From NCBI RefSeq assembly GCF_021245985.1, contig NZ_JAJQXA010000008.1:62001-126000 (forward strand): 64,000 nucleotides of DNA, written 5' to 3'. Below the pieces are notes generated by a model. That model was not told the DNA's origin and did not search any database. It saw only the letters and a list, made by a program, of their open reading frames with translations. The translations under genes were made by a program, and so were the position numbers. This document shows, in pieces, positions 27,163 to 36,029 of the stretch. How positions within the stretch are numbered: position 1 is the stretch's first letter; every line of letters begins with the position of its first letter. This DNA is from Flavobacterium soyae. Its GTDB lineage: Bacteria; Bacteroidota; Bacteroidia; Flavobacteriales; Flavobacteriaceae.

Positions 27163-28248
27163 TTATTTGTTTTTTGCATAAACTAAATCAATCATAAATT
27201 TAGCAAATCCAGTAGATAATTTAAGTTTATCTTTCCCCCAATTTAGCCCGCCTAAAGACTTGCTACCATTTGCTAAAATATAATTGTTTGCATTTTGATT
27301 AAGATAGTTATTTGCAACTAATCCAATATTAAAATTATAATTTGACCAGTTTCCGCCATAATTTACAGTCAAGTTTCCGCCTTTAATATACCAAGGCCAT
27401 CTTTGCATCCAATCGTCTTTTTCGATTTCTTCATCTGAAACTTTAATTGGCAATGTTAGTGCTTTGTAAATTGATAATATTTTGCCTGTCCCAACTCCAT
27501 AACAGATAAGTATATCATTAATTTTTACTCCAGTTGGTCGAAGTTTAGAAAAGTGCAAGTCAAATTCGCTATTGTCAAATTTTCTAGTTTGTTCGACAGG
27601 ATGTTCAGTAACTCCTATCGGTTTTAACCAATAATTTACAGAATAATCAAAATGATTTGTCGAATTTATATTTAGATAAGAACTTAAATCTAAGTCTATT
27701 TCCCTAATTTCAGTATTTGGTTTTTGTTCTAAAAAGGAATTAGAAACTTCGGCAAGTTTATAAATATCAGTTTTTGTAATATTGTCTATTTCTATACATT
27801 TACCTATTGAGGATTCTAATTTTACTATTTCTTCAAAATCAGAAATTTCAATCCCCCATTCATGATTATATGATAAGCCACTATCGGTAAAATTAGCAGA
27901 AGTAATTATCGCACGGAATGGCTTGTCAAACTTTTTAAAGATATATATTTTTCCATGCAATTTATTATTGATTGAAATTCTAAAACTAACTTTGTCATCA
28001 TTAAAAATTGGTAAATCAACAAAAGTCATCAATGAGTTAGTTTTGTTAATCTGATCAAAAGACTTAGGTTTTAGTGTTGTAATCAAATGAATATGACTTA
28101 AATTATCTAATTTTAAATCATTGAAAAATGTATTGAAATCTCCCATTAGAAAAGGACTAATAATAATAATTTTATCAGATTCTAACGCTAATTCTTTAAT
28201 TCTAGAAAAGTGACTGCTTTTCGCATCTGAATTACTTATAATTTTCAT
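27163..28248 (-). CDS. PLD-superfamily nuclease (NgoFVII/BfiI-like) with possible EVE/PUA-like C-terminal domain
   Basis: 361 residues. The N-terminal ~180 residues form a PLD-type nuclease: His98-x-Lys100 (KLHGKIYIFK), then ITSANFTDSGL (Ser117, Asn119) and Glu130. This is one HKD-like motif per chain, as in BfiI/NgoFVII restriction enzymes, which act as dimers and need no metal. The C-terminal ~160 residues (FDLHFSKLRPTGVKINDILICYGVGTGKILSIYKAL) resemble an EVE/PUA-like fold that reads modified bases; this part is inference. Together they suggest a modification-dependent (type IV-like) or single-chain restriction nuclease. No methylase is adjacent, which favours the type IV reading. Confidence 0.72.
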   Translation of the reverse strand: MKIISNSDAKSSHFSRIKELALESDKIIIISPFLMGDFNTFFNDLKLDNLSHIHLITTLKPKSFDQINKTNSLMTFVDLPIFNDDKVSFRISINNKLHGKIYIFKKFDKPFRAIITSANFTDSGLSYNHEWGIEISDFEEIVKLESSIGKCIEIDNITKTDIYKLAEVSNSFLEQKPNTEIREIDLDLSSYLNINSTNHFDYSVNYWLKPIGVTEHPVEQTRKFDNSEFDLHFSKLRPTGVKINDILICYGVGTGKILSIYKALTLPIKVSDEEIEKDDWMQRWPWYIKGGNLTVNYGGNWSNYNFNIGLVANNYLNQNANNYILANGSKSLGGLNWGKDKLKLSTGFAKFMIDLVYAKNK

Positions 28249-28380
28249 GTTTATTTTTTTGTCTTAGTTGTTGTTGCGAATGTCTCGTTCGTAATTTATT
28301 ATGGTTTTACTTAGATTGCGTGCACGAGCAGGACTAGAAACGGTTGATAATAAGGAAAGCACTTCGTAGAAAGAGAAATA

Positions 28381-29349
28381 TTAAAAATCATTGTTATTAT
28401 CTAAATTGATTTTTAAAATCTCCTCAATTTTGATATTATTTAAGATATTACCTTCTTGTAGCTGTTTCTTTTTTTCTTCACTTAGAGTTAGAATCATTTT
28501 GTTGATTTGCTCAATAAATTGGTCATGTAATCTATTATATTGAATTGTATCACGTTTTATTGGCATTTTTAGATCATTTTTTAATAATATTTCATTTCCC
28601 TTAGCTGCTAATTTGTCAAGAATGTAAATAGATCGATTAATATGTTTCCATATTTGTTCTAGTTCTTCAAATGAAATATAGGAAAAATATTTGTCTACAA
28701 TCATAGATAAATTTATACGAGCATTTTCATAATTTAATAAAGTTGTTCTGATTTTTCCAATTTCAGGATTAAATCTTAAAATCAAACCGATTACAATTCC
28801 AAGTGTGTTAAGTGCGTTCGAATTTATTATTCCTAGATTTAAAGTAGTTGTAAGTCTATTAAAATTTGATACTTCGTTATAAGCAAATTGTAAAAGTTCA
28901 AGTTTTGTTTGCGTCATCCACCAAGGAGGTGATACTTGCCTTAGGACATCACAAATTGAAACAACTTCAATTTTAGTATGCATACTTGCAGGAGTATAAT
29001 TTAATGATCCATAATAATATCCGTAATCACTAACTAACCATTTTGAATGGTTTTTTGAATTCAGAATTACTCCAATACCATTATTAACTAAGTGTTGAAT
29101 ATTAAGTGTATGATTACGATTACCAAATCCCCACATGTTAGGAGGCATAATAATAAGTACAGCAGCTCCATTACTTCTTTTGGCAACGAGTCTTGGGATT
29201 ATGGAAGAAGGATGCGTATAGGGCGAGAAATTATAACCACATACAATAACAAAGTCATTGGCATTGTCAATAATTGAATGAATTTCTAAAGTTAGATCAG
29301 TTCCTGATGGTTTTATTCCCCATTGGCTGCCATTTCCTGGATTTATCAT
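28381..29349 (-). CDS. PLD-like (HKD) protein with helical C-terminal domain
   Basis: 322 residues. The N-terminal ~135 residues carry a complete HKD motif: His101-x-Lys103-x4-Asp108, then G114-S-L-N117 (NHSKWLVSDYGYYYGSLNYTP) and Glu128. The C-terminal ~185 residues are predicted helical and charged, with no recognised family. There is no signal peptide, so it is probably a cytoplasmic nuclease or phosphodiesterase. It lies 130 bases upstream of the PLD-EVE gene on the same strand; two unrelated PLD proteins side by side support a defence role, but their cooperation is inference. Confidence 0.72.
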   Translation of the reverse strand: MINPGNGSQWGIKPSGTDLTLEIHSIIDNANDFVIVCGYNFSPYTHPSSIIPRLVAKRSNGAAVLIIMPPNMWGFGNRNHTLNIQHLVNNGIGVILNSKNHSKWLVSDYGYYYGSLNYTPASMHTKIEVVSICDVLRQVSPPWWMTQTKLELLQFAYNEVSNFNRLTTTLNLGIINSNALNTLGIVIGLILRFNPEIGKIRTTLLNYENARINLSMIVDKYFSYISFEELEQIWKHINRSIYILDKLAAKGNEILLKNDLKMPIKRDTIQYNRLHDQFIEQINKMILTLSEEKKKQLQEGNILNNIKIEEILKINLDNNNDF

Positions 29350-29432
29350 ATTTTATATTTCTATTTCTTGTATTGTGAATATTTATGAAAAATGCTTTGC
29401 AGAAGTAAAGTTTATCACCAGTAAGATTGATA

Positions 29433-30005
29433 TTAATTATTCTTCGCTTTCTTCTTCCTCTTGCCTTCTTCTTCTTCTTCTTCTTCTTCTTCTTCAGCTT
29501 CTTTTTGTTGCCTTTCTTCTAATTGCTTTTTTTGATATTCATCTTCTTCATTTTGTCTTATTCTGTCTTCTTCATCTTCGTTGTCTTCTTTTTGCTGAAT
29601 CAGATCATCCTCATCTTCCACATATGTAGCGGTATTACAATCTCCATTATTTCCAATAATTTTTACTGTGTAATCAACACCACGGTCACTCGTAAACGAA
29701 GCTTCACCGCTTGAAATATCTGGAGGAGTGAAATGGGAATTGTCAAGCCAACCTCCATTCGGCCAATGAATTTCAATTAGTTCATTATTTTCAATTTCAA
29801 CAAGTAAAATATATGTTGAGTTAGTCCCGGTTTCGGAATAATAATAATCTATTTCTGCACAATAAGTTCCATCAGGATAACCATCTTCTTCAAAATCCCC
29901 TAATGAATGTTCTTGTAAGTAATAACTATTTGATTTTTTACACTTAACAAACAAAATGCTAATGAATACAATTGAAAATATTTTTAAAAGTTTTTTAAGT
30001 TTCAT
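29433..30005 (-). CDS. Lipoprotein with repeat-encoded polyglutamate tail
   Basis: 190-residue predicted lipoprotein: signal SIVFISILFVKC with lipobox Cys22, a beta-rich domain of about 100 residues (DGYPDGTYCAEIDYYYSETG, IEIHWPNGGW), then a highly charged coil rich in Glu, Asp, Gln and Lys that ends with about ten consecutive Glu encoded by a CTT/GAA microsatellite (29465-29495). The N-terminal domain is not assigned to a named family. Changes in microsatellite copy number would vary the tail without breaking the frame. Confidence 0.68.
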   Translation of the reverse strand: MKLKKLLKIFSIVFISILFVKCKKSNSYYLQEHSLGDFEEDGYPDGTYCAEIDYYYSETGTNSTYILLVEIENNELIEIHWPNGGWLDNSHFTPPDISSGEASFTSDRGVDYTVKIIGNNGDCNTATYVEDEDDLIQQKEDNEDEEDRIRQNEEDEYQKKQLEERQQKEAEEEEEEEEEEGKRKKKAKNN

Positions 30006-30180
30006 TTTGTGTTGTTTGTTCTTTTGATTTCAAATTTTATAAAGAATTAAATAACAATAGTTTTTAGACAAAGTGATTTAATGTAAAAACAAACATCGAC
30101 TTTAATTTAAATAAATTGTAGCGTAAAAACACCTGATTTTATGTCTGTAGCGAAAATGAAAGTAAAATTGTGTTTCCGAT

Positions 30181-30732
30181 TTATTTAATTTCTTTCAGCA
30201 TAGTAAGTAATTCTGGTATTTTGTTAACCTGAGACTCAGTCCAGAAATAATGTTCATTATCTGTGTTACCATTATCTTTTAAATAAATAGATATTCTTCT
30301 AGTGCTTTTTTCTATATAAAAACTGAATGTTATTTCTCTTGAATTAAAAATATATGTGGTGGATTGTTTTTTTTCAGTCTTATCTTTAAGATTTGGAACG
30401 ACATATTCTTCAATAAATAATATAAATTCATTAACTTCATCTAAATCAATCCATGAAGATTTGAAATAACCATTTCCAACTGTCATATCCATTTGCAATG
30501 ATTTTATCTTGTTTTTTGATTTCAAATCAATTGCTTCAACTGGAAAGAAAGATAATATTTCTCCAATTCCAGATTTAAATTCAGCTTTAATATTCCAATC
30601 TTTATTAATCTGAGTTATTTCTGCATTATCAATAAACTGCCTCGTTTCTGAATTTGTTTTTTCTTTTTGAGAATAGTTTTTCGATGTAATTAAGAGTAAT
30701 AGAAACGTAATTAATATTTTATTGAATTTCAT
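30181..30732 (-). CDS. Exported hypothetical protein
   Basis: 183-residue protein with a signal peptide (MKFNKILITFLLLLITSKNYSQ). The ATG at 30732 is chosen because it places this signal at the N-terminus; an upstream frame to 30882 would add 50 residues of non-signal sequence. The mature part is beta-rich (WIDLDEVNEFILFIEEYV, STTYIFNSREITFSFYIE) and ends in helix. No family recognised. It is on the same strand as the lipoprotein at 29433, 176 bases upstream. Confidence 0.68.
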   Translation of the reverse strand: MKFNKILITFLLLLITSKNYSQKEKTNSETRQFIDNAEITQINKDWNIKAEFKSGIGEILSFFPVEAIDLKSKNKIKSLQMDMTVGNGYFKSSWIDLDEVNEFILFIEEYVVPNLKDKTEKKQSTTYIFNSREITFSFYIEKSTRRISIYLKDNGNTDNEHYFWTESQVNKIPELLTMLKEIK

Positions 30733-30978
30733 AAGAATGTTTATTTGTTGTTTAATATTGCCAAAACTAATTCCTTTAAAGTCAATTAAATTACGGGAAA
30801 CCGTAACTGTTATAAAAACAAGATTATGTGGCACTTTATATTTTAAACAAAACAAACATCGCATAAAATTTAAATTTACCACTAAGTAAAAATACCTGAT
30901 TTTTTCAAAACAAAAAACATCAAAATCCTACTCAAAATTCCCAAAAAATCAACACTAGAATTTTCCACAAAAATTTTG

Positions 30979-30986
30979 TAATTTTG
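30979..30986 (+). promoter_or_regulatory. Probable -7 box of prfA
   Basis: TAATTTTG matches the TAnnTTTG consensus and lies 24 bases upstream of the prfA ATG. No clear TTTG is seen at the -33 position. Confidence 0.4.
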
Positions 30987-31010
30987 CAGTCCAATAAAAG
31001 GAATTAGAAA

Positions 31011-32087
31011 ATGTTAGATAGACTTCAATATGTAAAGCAGCGTTTTGATGAGATTTCGGATTTGATTATTCAGCCGGATGTTATTGCTGATCAAAAACGT
31101 TATGTGCAGCTTAACCAGGAATATAAAAGCATAAAAGCACTGGTTGAAAAGAGAGAAGAATACATTCTTGTTTTAGCAAATATTGACGAAGCAAACGAAA
31201 TTATTGCTGACGGAAGCGATGCTGATATGACCGAAATGGCCAAAATGCAGCTTGACGAAGCAAAAGAACGCTTGCCGCAGCTAGAGGAGGAAATCAAATT
31301 TATGTTGATTCCTAAAGACCCTGAAGATGCTAAAAATGTAATGGTCGAGATTCGCGCCGGAACGGGTGGGGACGAAGCTAGTATTTTTGCAGGGGATTTA
31401 TTCAGAATGTATACTAAATACTGTGAAGCACAAGGATGGAGAACATCTGTTGTGGATATGAACGAAGGAACTTCCGGAGGTTTCAAAGAGGTTATTTTTG
31501 AGGTTTCGGGAGAGGATGTTTACGGAACTTTGAAGTTTGAAGCGGGTGTTCACCGTGTACAGCGTGTTCCGCAGACAGAAACACAAGGTCGTGTGCATAC
31601 ATCGGCAGCAACTGTTATGGTTTTACCGGAAGCAGAAGAGTTTGATGTTCAAATCGATATGAACGATGTTCGTGTAGATTTCTTCTGTTCGTCTGGACCT
31701 GGAGGACAATCTGTAAATACTACGAAATCGGCAGTACGTTTAACGCACATTCCAACCGGATTAGTAGCGCAGTGTCAGGATCAGAAATCGCAGCATAAAA
31801 ATAAAGATAAAGCCTTAATCGTATTGCGTTCTCGTTTATACGAAATGGAATTAGCCAAAAAACAAGAAGAAGATGCTACAAAACGAAGCTCTCAGGTAAG
31901 TTCTGGTGACCGTTCGGCTAAGATTCGTACCTATAACTACGCTCAAGGCCGTGTAACCGATCACAGAGTTGGTTTAACACTTTACGATCTAGGAAACATC
32001 ATGAATGGTGATATCCAAAAAATTGTTGCCGAGTTACAATTGGTAAACAATATGGAGAAATTGAAGGAAGCGTCAGAAGTTTACTAA
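31011..32087 (+). CDS. prfA: Peptide chain release factor 1
   Basis: 358-residue class I release factor that recognises UAA and UAG and triggers peptidyl-tRNA hydrolysis on the ribosome. The catalytic GGQ is at 231-233 ([17 protein letters not shown]), and the codon-reading tripeptide is P187-Q-T189 (RVPQTETQG), the P-x-T motif of RF1; RF2 would carry S-P-F. Full length for the family. ATG start at 31011, 24 bases after a TAATTTTG box. It stands alone with a strong terminator. Confidence 0.98.
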   Translation: MLDRLQYVKQRFDEISDLIIQPDVIADQKRYVQLNQEYKSIKALVEKREEYILVLANIDEANEIIADGSDADMTEMAKMQLDEAKERLPQLEEEIKFMLIPKDPEDAKNVMVEIRAGTGGDEASIFAGDLFRMYTKYCEAQGWRTSVVDMNEGTSGGFKEVIFEVSGEDVYGTLKFEAGVHRVQRVPQTETQGRVHTSAATVMVLPEAEEFDVQIDMNDVRVDFFCSSGPGGQSVNTTKSAVRLTHIPTGLVAQCQDQKSQHKNKDKALIVLRSRLYEMELAKKQEEDATKRSSQVSSGDRSAKIRTYNYAQGRVTDHRVGLTLYDLGNIMNGDIQKIVAELQLVNNMEKLKEASEVY

Positions 32088-32157
32088 CGTAAACTTCTTA
32101 GGTTCAAAGATACATAGTTACAAAGGTTCAGAGGTTTCTTTTCTGACGTAAAATAGT

Positions 32158-32182
32158 AAGCCGAACATTTGTTCGGCTTTTT
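32158..32182 (+). terminator. Terminator of prfA
   Basis: Perfect 9-bp stem AAGCCGAAC / GTTCGGCTT with an ATTT loop, followed by TTTGTTTTT. The remaining gap to 32366 holds 'cagaacctcagtgacttagcatcttagaacctt'-type repeats and no gene. Confidence 0.9.
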
Positions 32183-32366
32183 GTTTTTAAAAACTTTGTC
32201 CCTTTGAACTTTTGCCTCTTTGTCACTTTTTTACCAATATTGATCCCTCAAACATAAACCTTTTCTTAAGAACTCAGAACCTCAGTGACTTAGCATCTTA
32301 GAACCTTTTGTATTGTCATTTTTTATTTCATATTTGCGCTACTAATCAACCAATTATAGCCAATTT

Positions 32367-33698
32367 ATGAAAAGAACTTTACTTTTATTATGCTTCTTTG
32401 GAAGCTTTTTTTATGTCCGGAGTCAGTCTTATTTTGGGTTTCGGGACGATAATTATGCCGGAATTCAGGGAGTATTATTTAATCCGTCGGCAATTGTAGA
32501 TTCTAAATATAGGGCAGATGTTACAATTGCCTCAGTAAGCGCAACCGGACAAAATGATTTGTATGGTGTTAATTTTGCCGAAATATTCGACGGCGGTTAC
32601 GACTTGGATACAGATGCCAAAAAGAAATTCAAATCGAATAATAGAGGGAATTTTAATGTTGATATTCTTGGTTCTTCTTTTATGTTGAATATTACACAGC
32701 AGCATAGTATTGGTGTTTTTACACGTGTACGAAGCATCACCAATCTGATTGATGTAAACGGACAGCTTATTGACGAGGTAAACAAAGATATTGATGCTTC
32801 AAATAGTTTTTTAATATCTGGAGGAAATCCTAACGGTGTCAGCAATTCGTGGGCAGAAATTGGAGCCAGTTACGGAACCATATTGCTAGATCGTGATGAA
32901 CATTTTATTAAAGGCGGTATTACGGTAAAATATTTAATGGCTGGGGTAAACGGTTATATCAACGGAAATAATTTGAGTGTTGCTTTTAATAAAAATGATG
33001 CGAATCCGGCTTTGAGTGCATATAACTCAGCAGGAACACTAAAAACGGCCGCAAGTTATGATTATGAAAACGGAAAAGATCCGGAGTTTGATATGGCTTC
33101 AGCAGGTGTAGGTTTTGATTTAGGATTTACTTATGAATACCGTACCAATTGCCATACCTGCATAGGCAACAGATATAAGTTTAAAGCAGCCGCAGCTGTA
33201 ACAGATATTGGTAAGCTTAATTATAAAAACCTTACTGAAAACACGTATGATCTGACAGGAAATGTCACTCAGGAAGATATTGACAATGCAGATGATATTT
33301 TTCAATTTTTTGATACTTATTATACCAAAACCTCGTCCAGAAAAGGAGTAAAGGCAAATTTGCCAACGGCATTGCACACAAACTTTGACTGGAATATTGA
33401 CAATAAGTTTTATTTGAATTTAAGTGGTGATTTTGGTTTAGTTGATGCAAAAAAGATCAACGGAACTGCTATTGCAAATTCGGTTACTTTTACACCCCGA
33501 TATGAAACCAGACAGTTTAGCTTTTATGTTCCCGTAACCTGGATGGAATACAGCGGAACGCAGATAGGAACCGGTTTTAGAGCCGGACCATTATTTATTG
33601 GCTCAGGATCGCTGATTTCAAATTTGTTTTCAAACAATTCGAAAGGGGCCAATGTGTATGTAGGTTTGAAACTTCCAATTTATCAAAATTACAATTAA
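32367..33698 (+). CDS. DUF5723 outer-membrane protein
   Basis: 443 residues. Signal peptide ending at VRSQ (about 20); the mature protein is a predicted outer-membrane beta-barrel that starts SYFGFRDDNYAGIQGVLFNPSAIVDS, the DUF5723 signature. Glycine/aromatic alternation continues to the end (FYVPVTWMEYSGTQIGTGFRAGPLFIGSGS). It aligns along its whole length with the first ~440 residues of the larger protein at 40551-42734. Role unknown; the family may anchor or transport surface material in Bacteroidetes. It is monocistronic with its own terminator. Confidence 0.85.
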   Translation: MKRTLLLLCFFGSFFYVRSQSYFGFRDDNYAGIQGVLFNPSAIVDSKYRADVTIASVSATGQNDLYGVNFAEIFDGGYDLDTDAKKKFKSNNRGNFNVDILGSSFMLNITQQHSIGVFTRVRSITNLIDVNGQLIDEVNKDIDASNSFLISGGNPNGVSNSWAEIGASYGTILLDRDEHFIKGGITVKYLMAGVNGYINGNNLSVAFNKNDANPALSAYNSAGTLKTAASYDYENGKDPEFDMASAGVGFDLGFTYEYRTNCHTCIGNRYKFKAAAAVTDIGKLNYKNLTENTYDLTGNVTQEDIDNADDIFQFFDTYYTKTSSRKGVKANLPTALHTNFDWNIDNKFYLNLSGDFGLVDAKKINGTAIANSVTFTPRYETRQFSFYVPVTWMEYSGTQIGTGFRAGPLFIGSGSLISNLFSNNSKGANVYVGLKLPIYQNYN

Positions 33699-33735
33699 AG
33701 GTTTTGAGGTGCTGAGAGGTTAAGGTTTTAAAATG

Positions 33736-33777
33736 AAAAAGAGATTGTTTCACTTATGTGAAACAATCTCTTTTTTT
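33736..33777 (+). terminator. Terminator of the DUF5723 gene
   Basis: 18-bp perfect stem (AAAAAGAGATTGTTTCAC and its complement) with a TTAT loop, followed by TT. The long stem could work in either direction. Confidence 0.88.
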
Positions 33778-34034
33778 TGGTTTGAGATTCTTAAGTTTTT
33801 ACTTCGAAACTAAAAAATCTTAGCATCTTAGAACCTTAGTGCCTCAGAACCTTTATATTAAAAGTATTAACTGTTTAACCGTTTGTTATAGCAGAAACGT
33901 ATAAACGAGTTAGATACCAAAAAATACTCGTGTATATTCAAAACATTTATATAGATTAGAGTACATGTATACACCGTTTTTTAATACTATGTGGCTTAGC
34001 TTTTCCATAATGTTTAAAATTTAAGTTTAACAAA
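33778..34034. other. Intergenic gap with dispersed repeat, no gene
   Basis: It contains 'atcttagcatcttagaaccttagtgcctcagaacc', the same dispersed repeat as at 32270 and in inverted form at 13488 and 50005. The rest is AT-rich and featureless. Confidence 0.5.
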
Positions 34035-34391
34035 TTACTCTCTGGATGATGATTCTTCTTCTGAAGTTTCGCCGGGTTTTGAAATCAGGTTGGTTATAAT
34101 AAGCTGAACGATTGATCCTAAAATTCCTTTTAACATCGAATCGCCTTTTCCTACTATAAATCTTTTAGCCAGATATCCAATTCCAATACTGATGACAGAT
34201 TGTGCCAGATGGCTTTTAAAACCAACTGTTTCGTTGATTTCTTCAACTGTATTTCGAATGAGGTTAAGAGGTTTTAAATTCTCTGTAATGTCATCAATAT
34301 GGTTTTTAATTGCACACCATTCAGTATCCTGACGTTCTTCTAATAATTTAATTCTCTGATTTAACTCATCAATAGTATAAATAGGCTCCAT
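34035..34391 (-). CDS. Small membrane protein at the end of the stress operon
   Basis: 118 residues. An N-terminal coiled-coil-like half (IDELNQRIKLLEERQDTEW ... LNLIRNTVEEINETVG) is followed by a membrane-associated stretch (SHLAQSVISIGIGYLAKRFIVGKG, GILGSIVQLIITNLI) and an acidic tail. Not assigned to a named family. It is the last gene of a six-gene minus-strand operon; the gap to the upstream holin-like gene is 47 bases. Its role is inferred only from its neighbours. Confidence 0.7.
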   Translation of the reverse strand: MEPIYTIDELNQRIKLLEERQDTEWCAIKNHIDDITENLKPLNLIRNTVEEINETVGFKSHLAQSVISIGIGYLAKRFIVGKGDSMLKGILGSIVQLIITNLISKPGETSEEESSSRE

Positions 34392-34438
34392 AATAGTCTT
34401 GTTTAGTTATTAATTATTATAAATCAGTTCTTAAACTT

Positions 34439-34792
34439 TTACTTTTCTTTTAAAATACTAGATACAATCGAGTTGCCAATTGGGGTTTTTATCAGCCTGT
34501 GATGCATTTTGTGCAGTATAATGGCAGCAATTAAATAAAAAAGTGACATAATAAAAAAGCCGAAATAATATTCCCCAAGTTCTTTACCAATCCATAAGCT
34601 TAATCCGACATTTAGGAATAAGGTAAAAAATGCAACAACAACGCTAACTGCTATCTTTGATGCTAATGATGAAACACCATCGGCTACTGAATATACTGTT
34701 TTGAGTTTTAATAATTCTAAACTTGTTTTTGTATAATTTTCAGCTCTTTCATAAATATTCAAATTCTCGTTTGTTGTTGCATTTGGTTCCAT
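34439..34792 (-). CDS. Holin-like (Phage_holin_3_6 type) membrane protein
   Basis: 117 residues. An N-terminal helix (ERAENYTKTSLELLKLKTV) precedes two membrane helices at about 45-65 and 75-97 (KIAVSVVVAFFTLFLNVGLSLW, YYFGFFIMSLFYLIAAIIL) and a basic tail. This matches the phage-holin-family/PF07332 type that commonly sits beside YtxH genes in Bacteroidetes stress operons; here it is probably a membrane stress protein, not a lysis protein. It lies between the YtxH gene and the coiled-coil membrane protein. Confidence 0.8.
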   Translation of the reverse strand: MEPNATTNENLNIYERAENYTKTSLELLKLKTVYSVADGVSSLASKIAVSVVVAFFTLFLNVGLSLWIGKELGEYYFGFFIMSLFYLIAAIILHKMHHRLIKTPIGNSIVSSILKEK

Positions 34793-34838
34793 GATGCTGG
34801 TATTTATGGTTTGAAAAAATCACTTCTTATTAGTTAGA

Positions 34839-35111
34839 TTATACAGTTTTAGGTTCATCTTTAACTGTATTGAAATCATCTTTTACCTGGTTGAATTTTG
34901 CTTTTCCTTCCTCGATGATGTCTTTACCGTTTGAAGTAATTGTGTTTACAATACCATCAAATTTTGTTTTTAAATTATCGCTGTATTCTTTCGATTTATC
35001 TTTAATTTTTTTTCTTGTGTTTGAACCTTTATCCGGTGCAAATAATACTCCTAATAGCGCTCCTGCCGCTGCCGCTGCAGCGATTCCTAAAACTGTGCTA
35101 GTTGCTTTCAT
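34839..35111 (-). CDS. YtxH domain protein
   Basis: 90 residues. An N-terminal glycine/alanine-rich membrane segment (LGIAAAAAAGALLGVLFAP) is followed by DKGSNTRKKIKDKSKEYSD, the conserved P-x-K/D-G-x-x-T-R-x-K-I motif of YtxH, and an amphipathic helical tail. YtxH proteins are general-stress proteins of unknown mechanism. It is separated by 51 bases from the tiny lmo0937-type gene upstream. Confidence 0.88.
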   Translation of the reverse strand: MKATSTVLGIAAAAAAGALLGVLFAPDKGSNTRKKIKDKSKEYSDNLKTKFDGIVNTITSNGKDIIEEGKAKFNQVKDDFNTVKDEPKTV

Positions 35112-35162
35112 AATATTTGATTTTTAATAGATTAATATATTTTATTTAATGTTGATTAATTT

Positions 35163-35315
35163 TTAAACCTCCCGGCCTTTGACAGGGCTCAGTAAAATTG
35201 CAATAATGGCGAATATTAATAAAACATGGATGATATTTCCGAAATTGTATATAAAAAAACCAAGAGCCCATAGAATAACTAGTATTACTGCGATGGTATC
35301 TAATAACTTTGACAT
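35163..35315 (-). CDS. lmo0937-type small membrane protein (50 aa)
   Basis: A 50-residue ORF. From ATG at 35315 the sequence reads MSKLLDTIAVILVILWALGF, then an FGNIIHVLLIFAIIAILLS helix and a basic end (PVKGREV). This matches the lmo0937/DUF5670 family of two-helix membrane peptides (typically L-x-T-I-A-V-I-L-V-I-L-W-x-L-G). It sits in the stress operon between the PorT-like barrel gene (35 bases upstream) and YtxH (51 bases downstream). The short size makes it easy to miss in gene calling. Confidence 0.85.
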   Translation of the reverse strand: MSKLLDTIAVILVILWALGFFIYNFGNIIHVLLIFAIIAILLSPVKGREV

Positions 35316-35350
35316 GGTTTTTTATTTAATAGGTTAATAATTAACTGTTT

Positions 35351-35995
35351 TTAGTTTAGTTTATACGAAAGGTATAAAGACAAGCTGCTGTTTTTGGCAT
35401 CAGGAAACGTATAAGTCGTTCCGGCAACTGTTGTTCTTTCTTTTCCAATAGTTGTAAGACCGTAATTATAACGTAAACCAATGCTTATTGGGTTAAAATC
35501 AAATCCAAGACCTGCAGAAACACCCGCATCAAATTTATTTAAATCGTCTGTGTCGATATTCTCATTAAAAAAAATATCGCCGTCTCCGCTGACTTTAGAA
35601 CTTACCAGATAAGAAGCATATCCACCGGCATGAACATTAAAGTTTTTAGTAATATTTACTCGCACTAAAAGCGGAACCTCGATATAGTTTAATCGGAATT
35701 TAGCATTTCCACTTAGCAAAGCATTGTTATATTCTAATTTGGCGCCTTTTGTTGTAAACAAAATCTCAGGCTGAATGGCGACAAAATCTGAAACTGGTAA
35801 TGTAGCATAAATACCGGCATTAAATCCGTATAATATATTCTCGTCATCAGCATCATCATTATATAAATTCGACATATTGAATCCGCCTTTTATACCAAAC
35901 TCTGTGTTTGCATTATTGTTCTGAGCGTGCAGCATTCCAAATGAAGCTGAAATAAAAAGGGTCAAGGCACATAAAAAATTGGTTTGCATTTTCAT
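35351..35995 (-). CDS. PorT-like outer-membrane beta-barrel protein
   Basis: 214 residues. Signal peptide ends at LHAQ (about 25). The mature protein has FGIKGGFNMSNLY, YGFNAGIYATLPVSDFVAIQPEILFTTKGA and the C-terminal YLSYKLN, typical of the PorT-family 8-stranded barrel (Outer-membrane beta-barrel, OMP_b-brl_2). It is the second gene of the stress operon; gap to the DUF4142 gene is 34 bases. Exact role unknown. Confidence 0.85.
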   Translation of the reverse strand: MKMQTNFLCALTLFISASFGMLHAQNNNANTEFGIKGGFNMSNLYNDDADDENILYGFNAGIYATLPVSDFVAIQPEILFTTKGAKLEYNNALLSGNAKFRLNYIEVPLLVRVNITKNFNVHAGGYASYLVSSKVSGDGDIFFNENIDTDDLNKFDAGVSAGLGFDFNPISIGLRYNYGLTTIGKERTTVAGTTYTFPDAKNSSLSLYLSYKLN

Positions 35996-36029
35996 AAAAA
36001 AATAATTTAGTTAGTTTTAATCTGGGCTT

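Noticed and set aside
29375..29629. 84-codon plus-strand frame with poly-Leu
   Set aside because: It is the antisense of the polyglutamate microsatellite in the lipoprotein gene.
34439..34792. Prophage lysis holin
   Set aside because: It is in an operon with YtxH and DUF4142 genes, with no endolysin or phage structural genes nearby.
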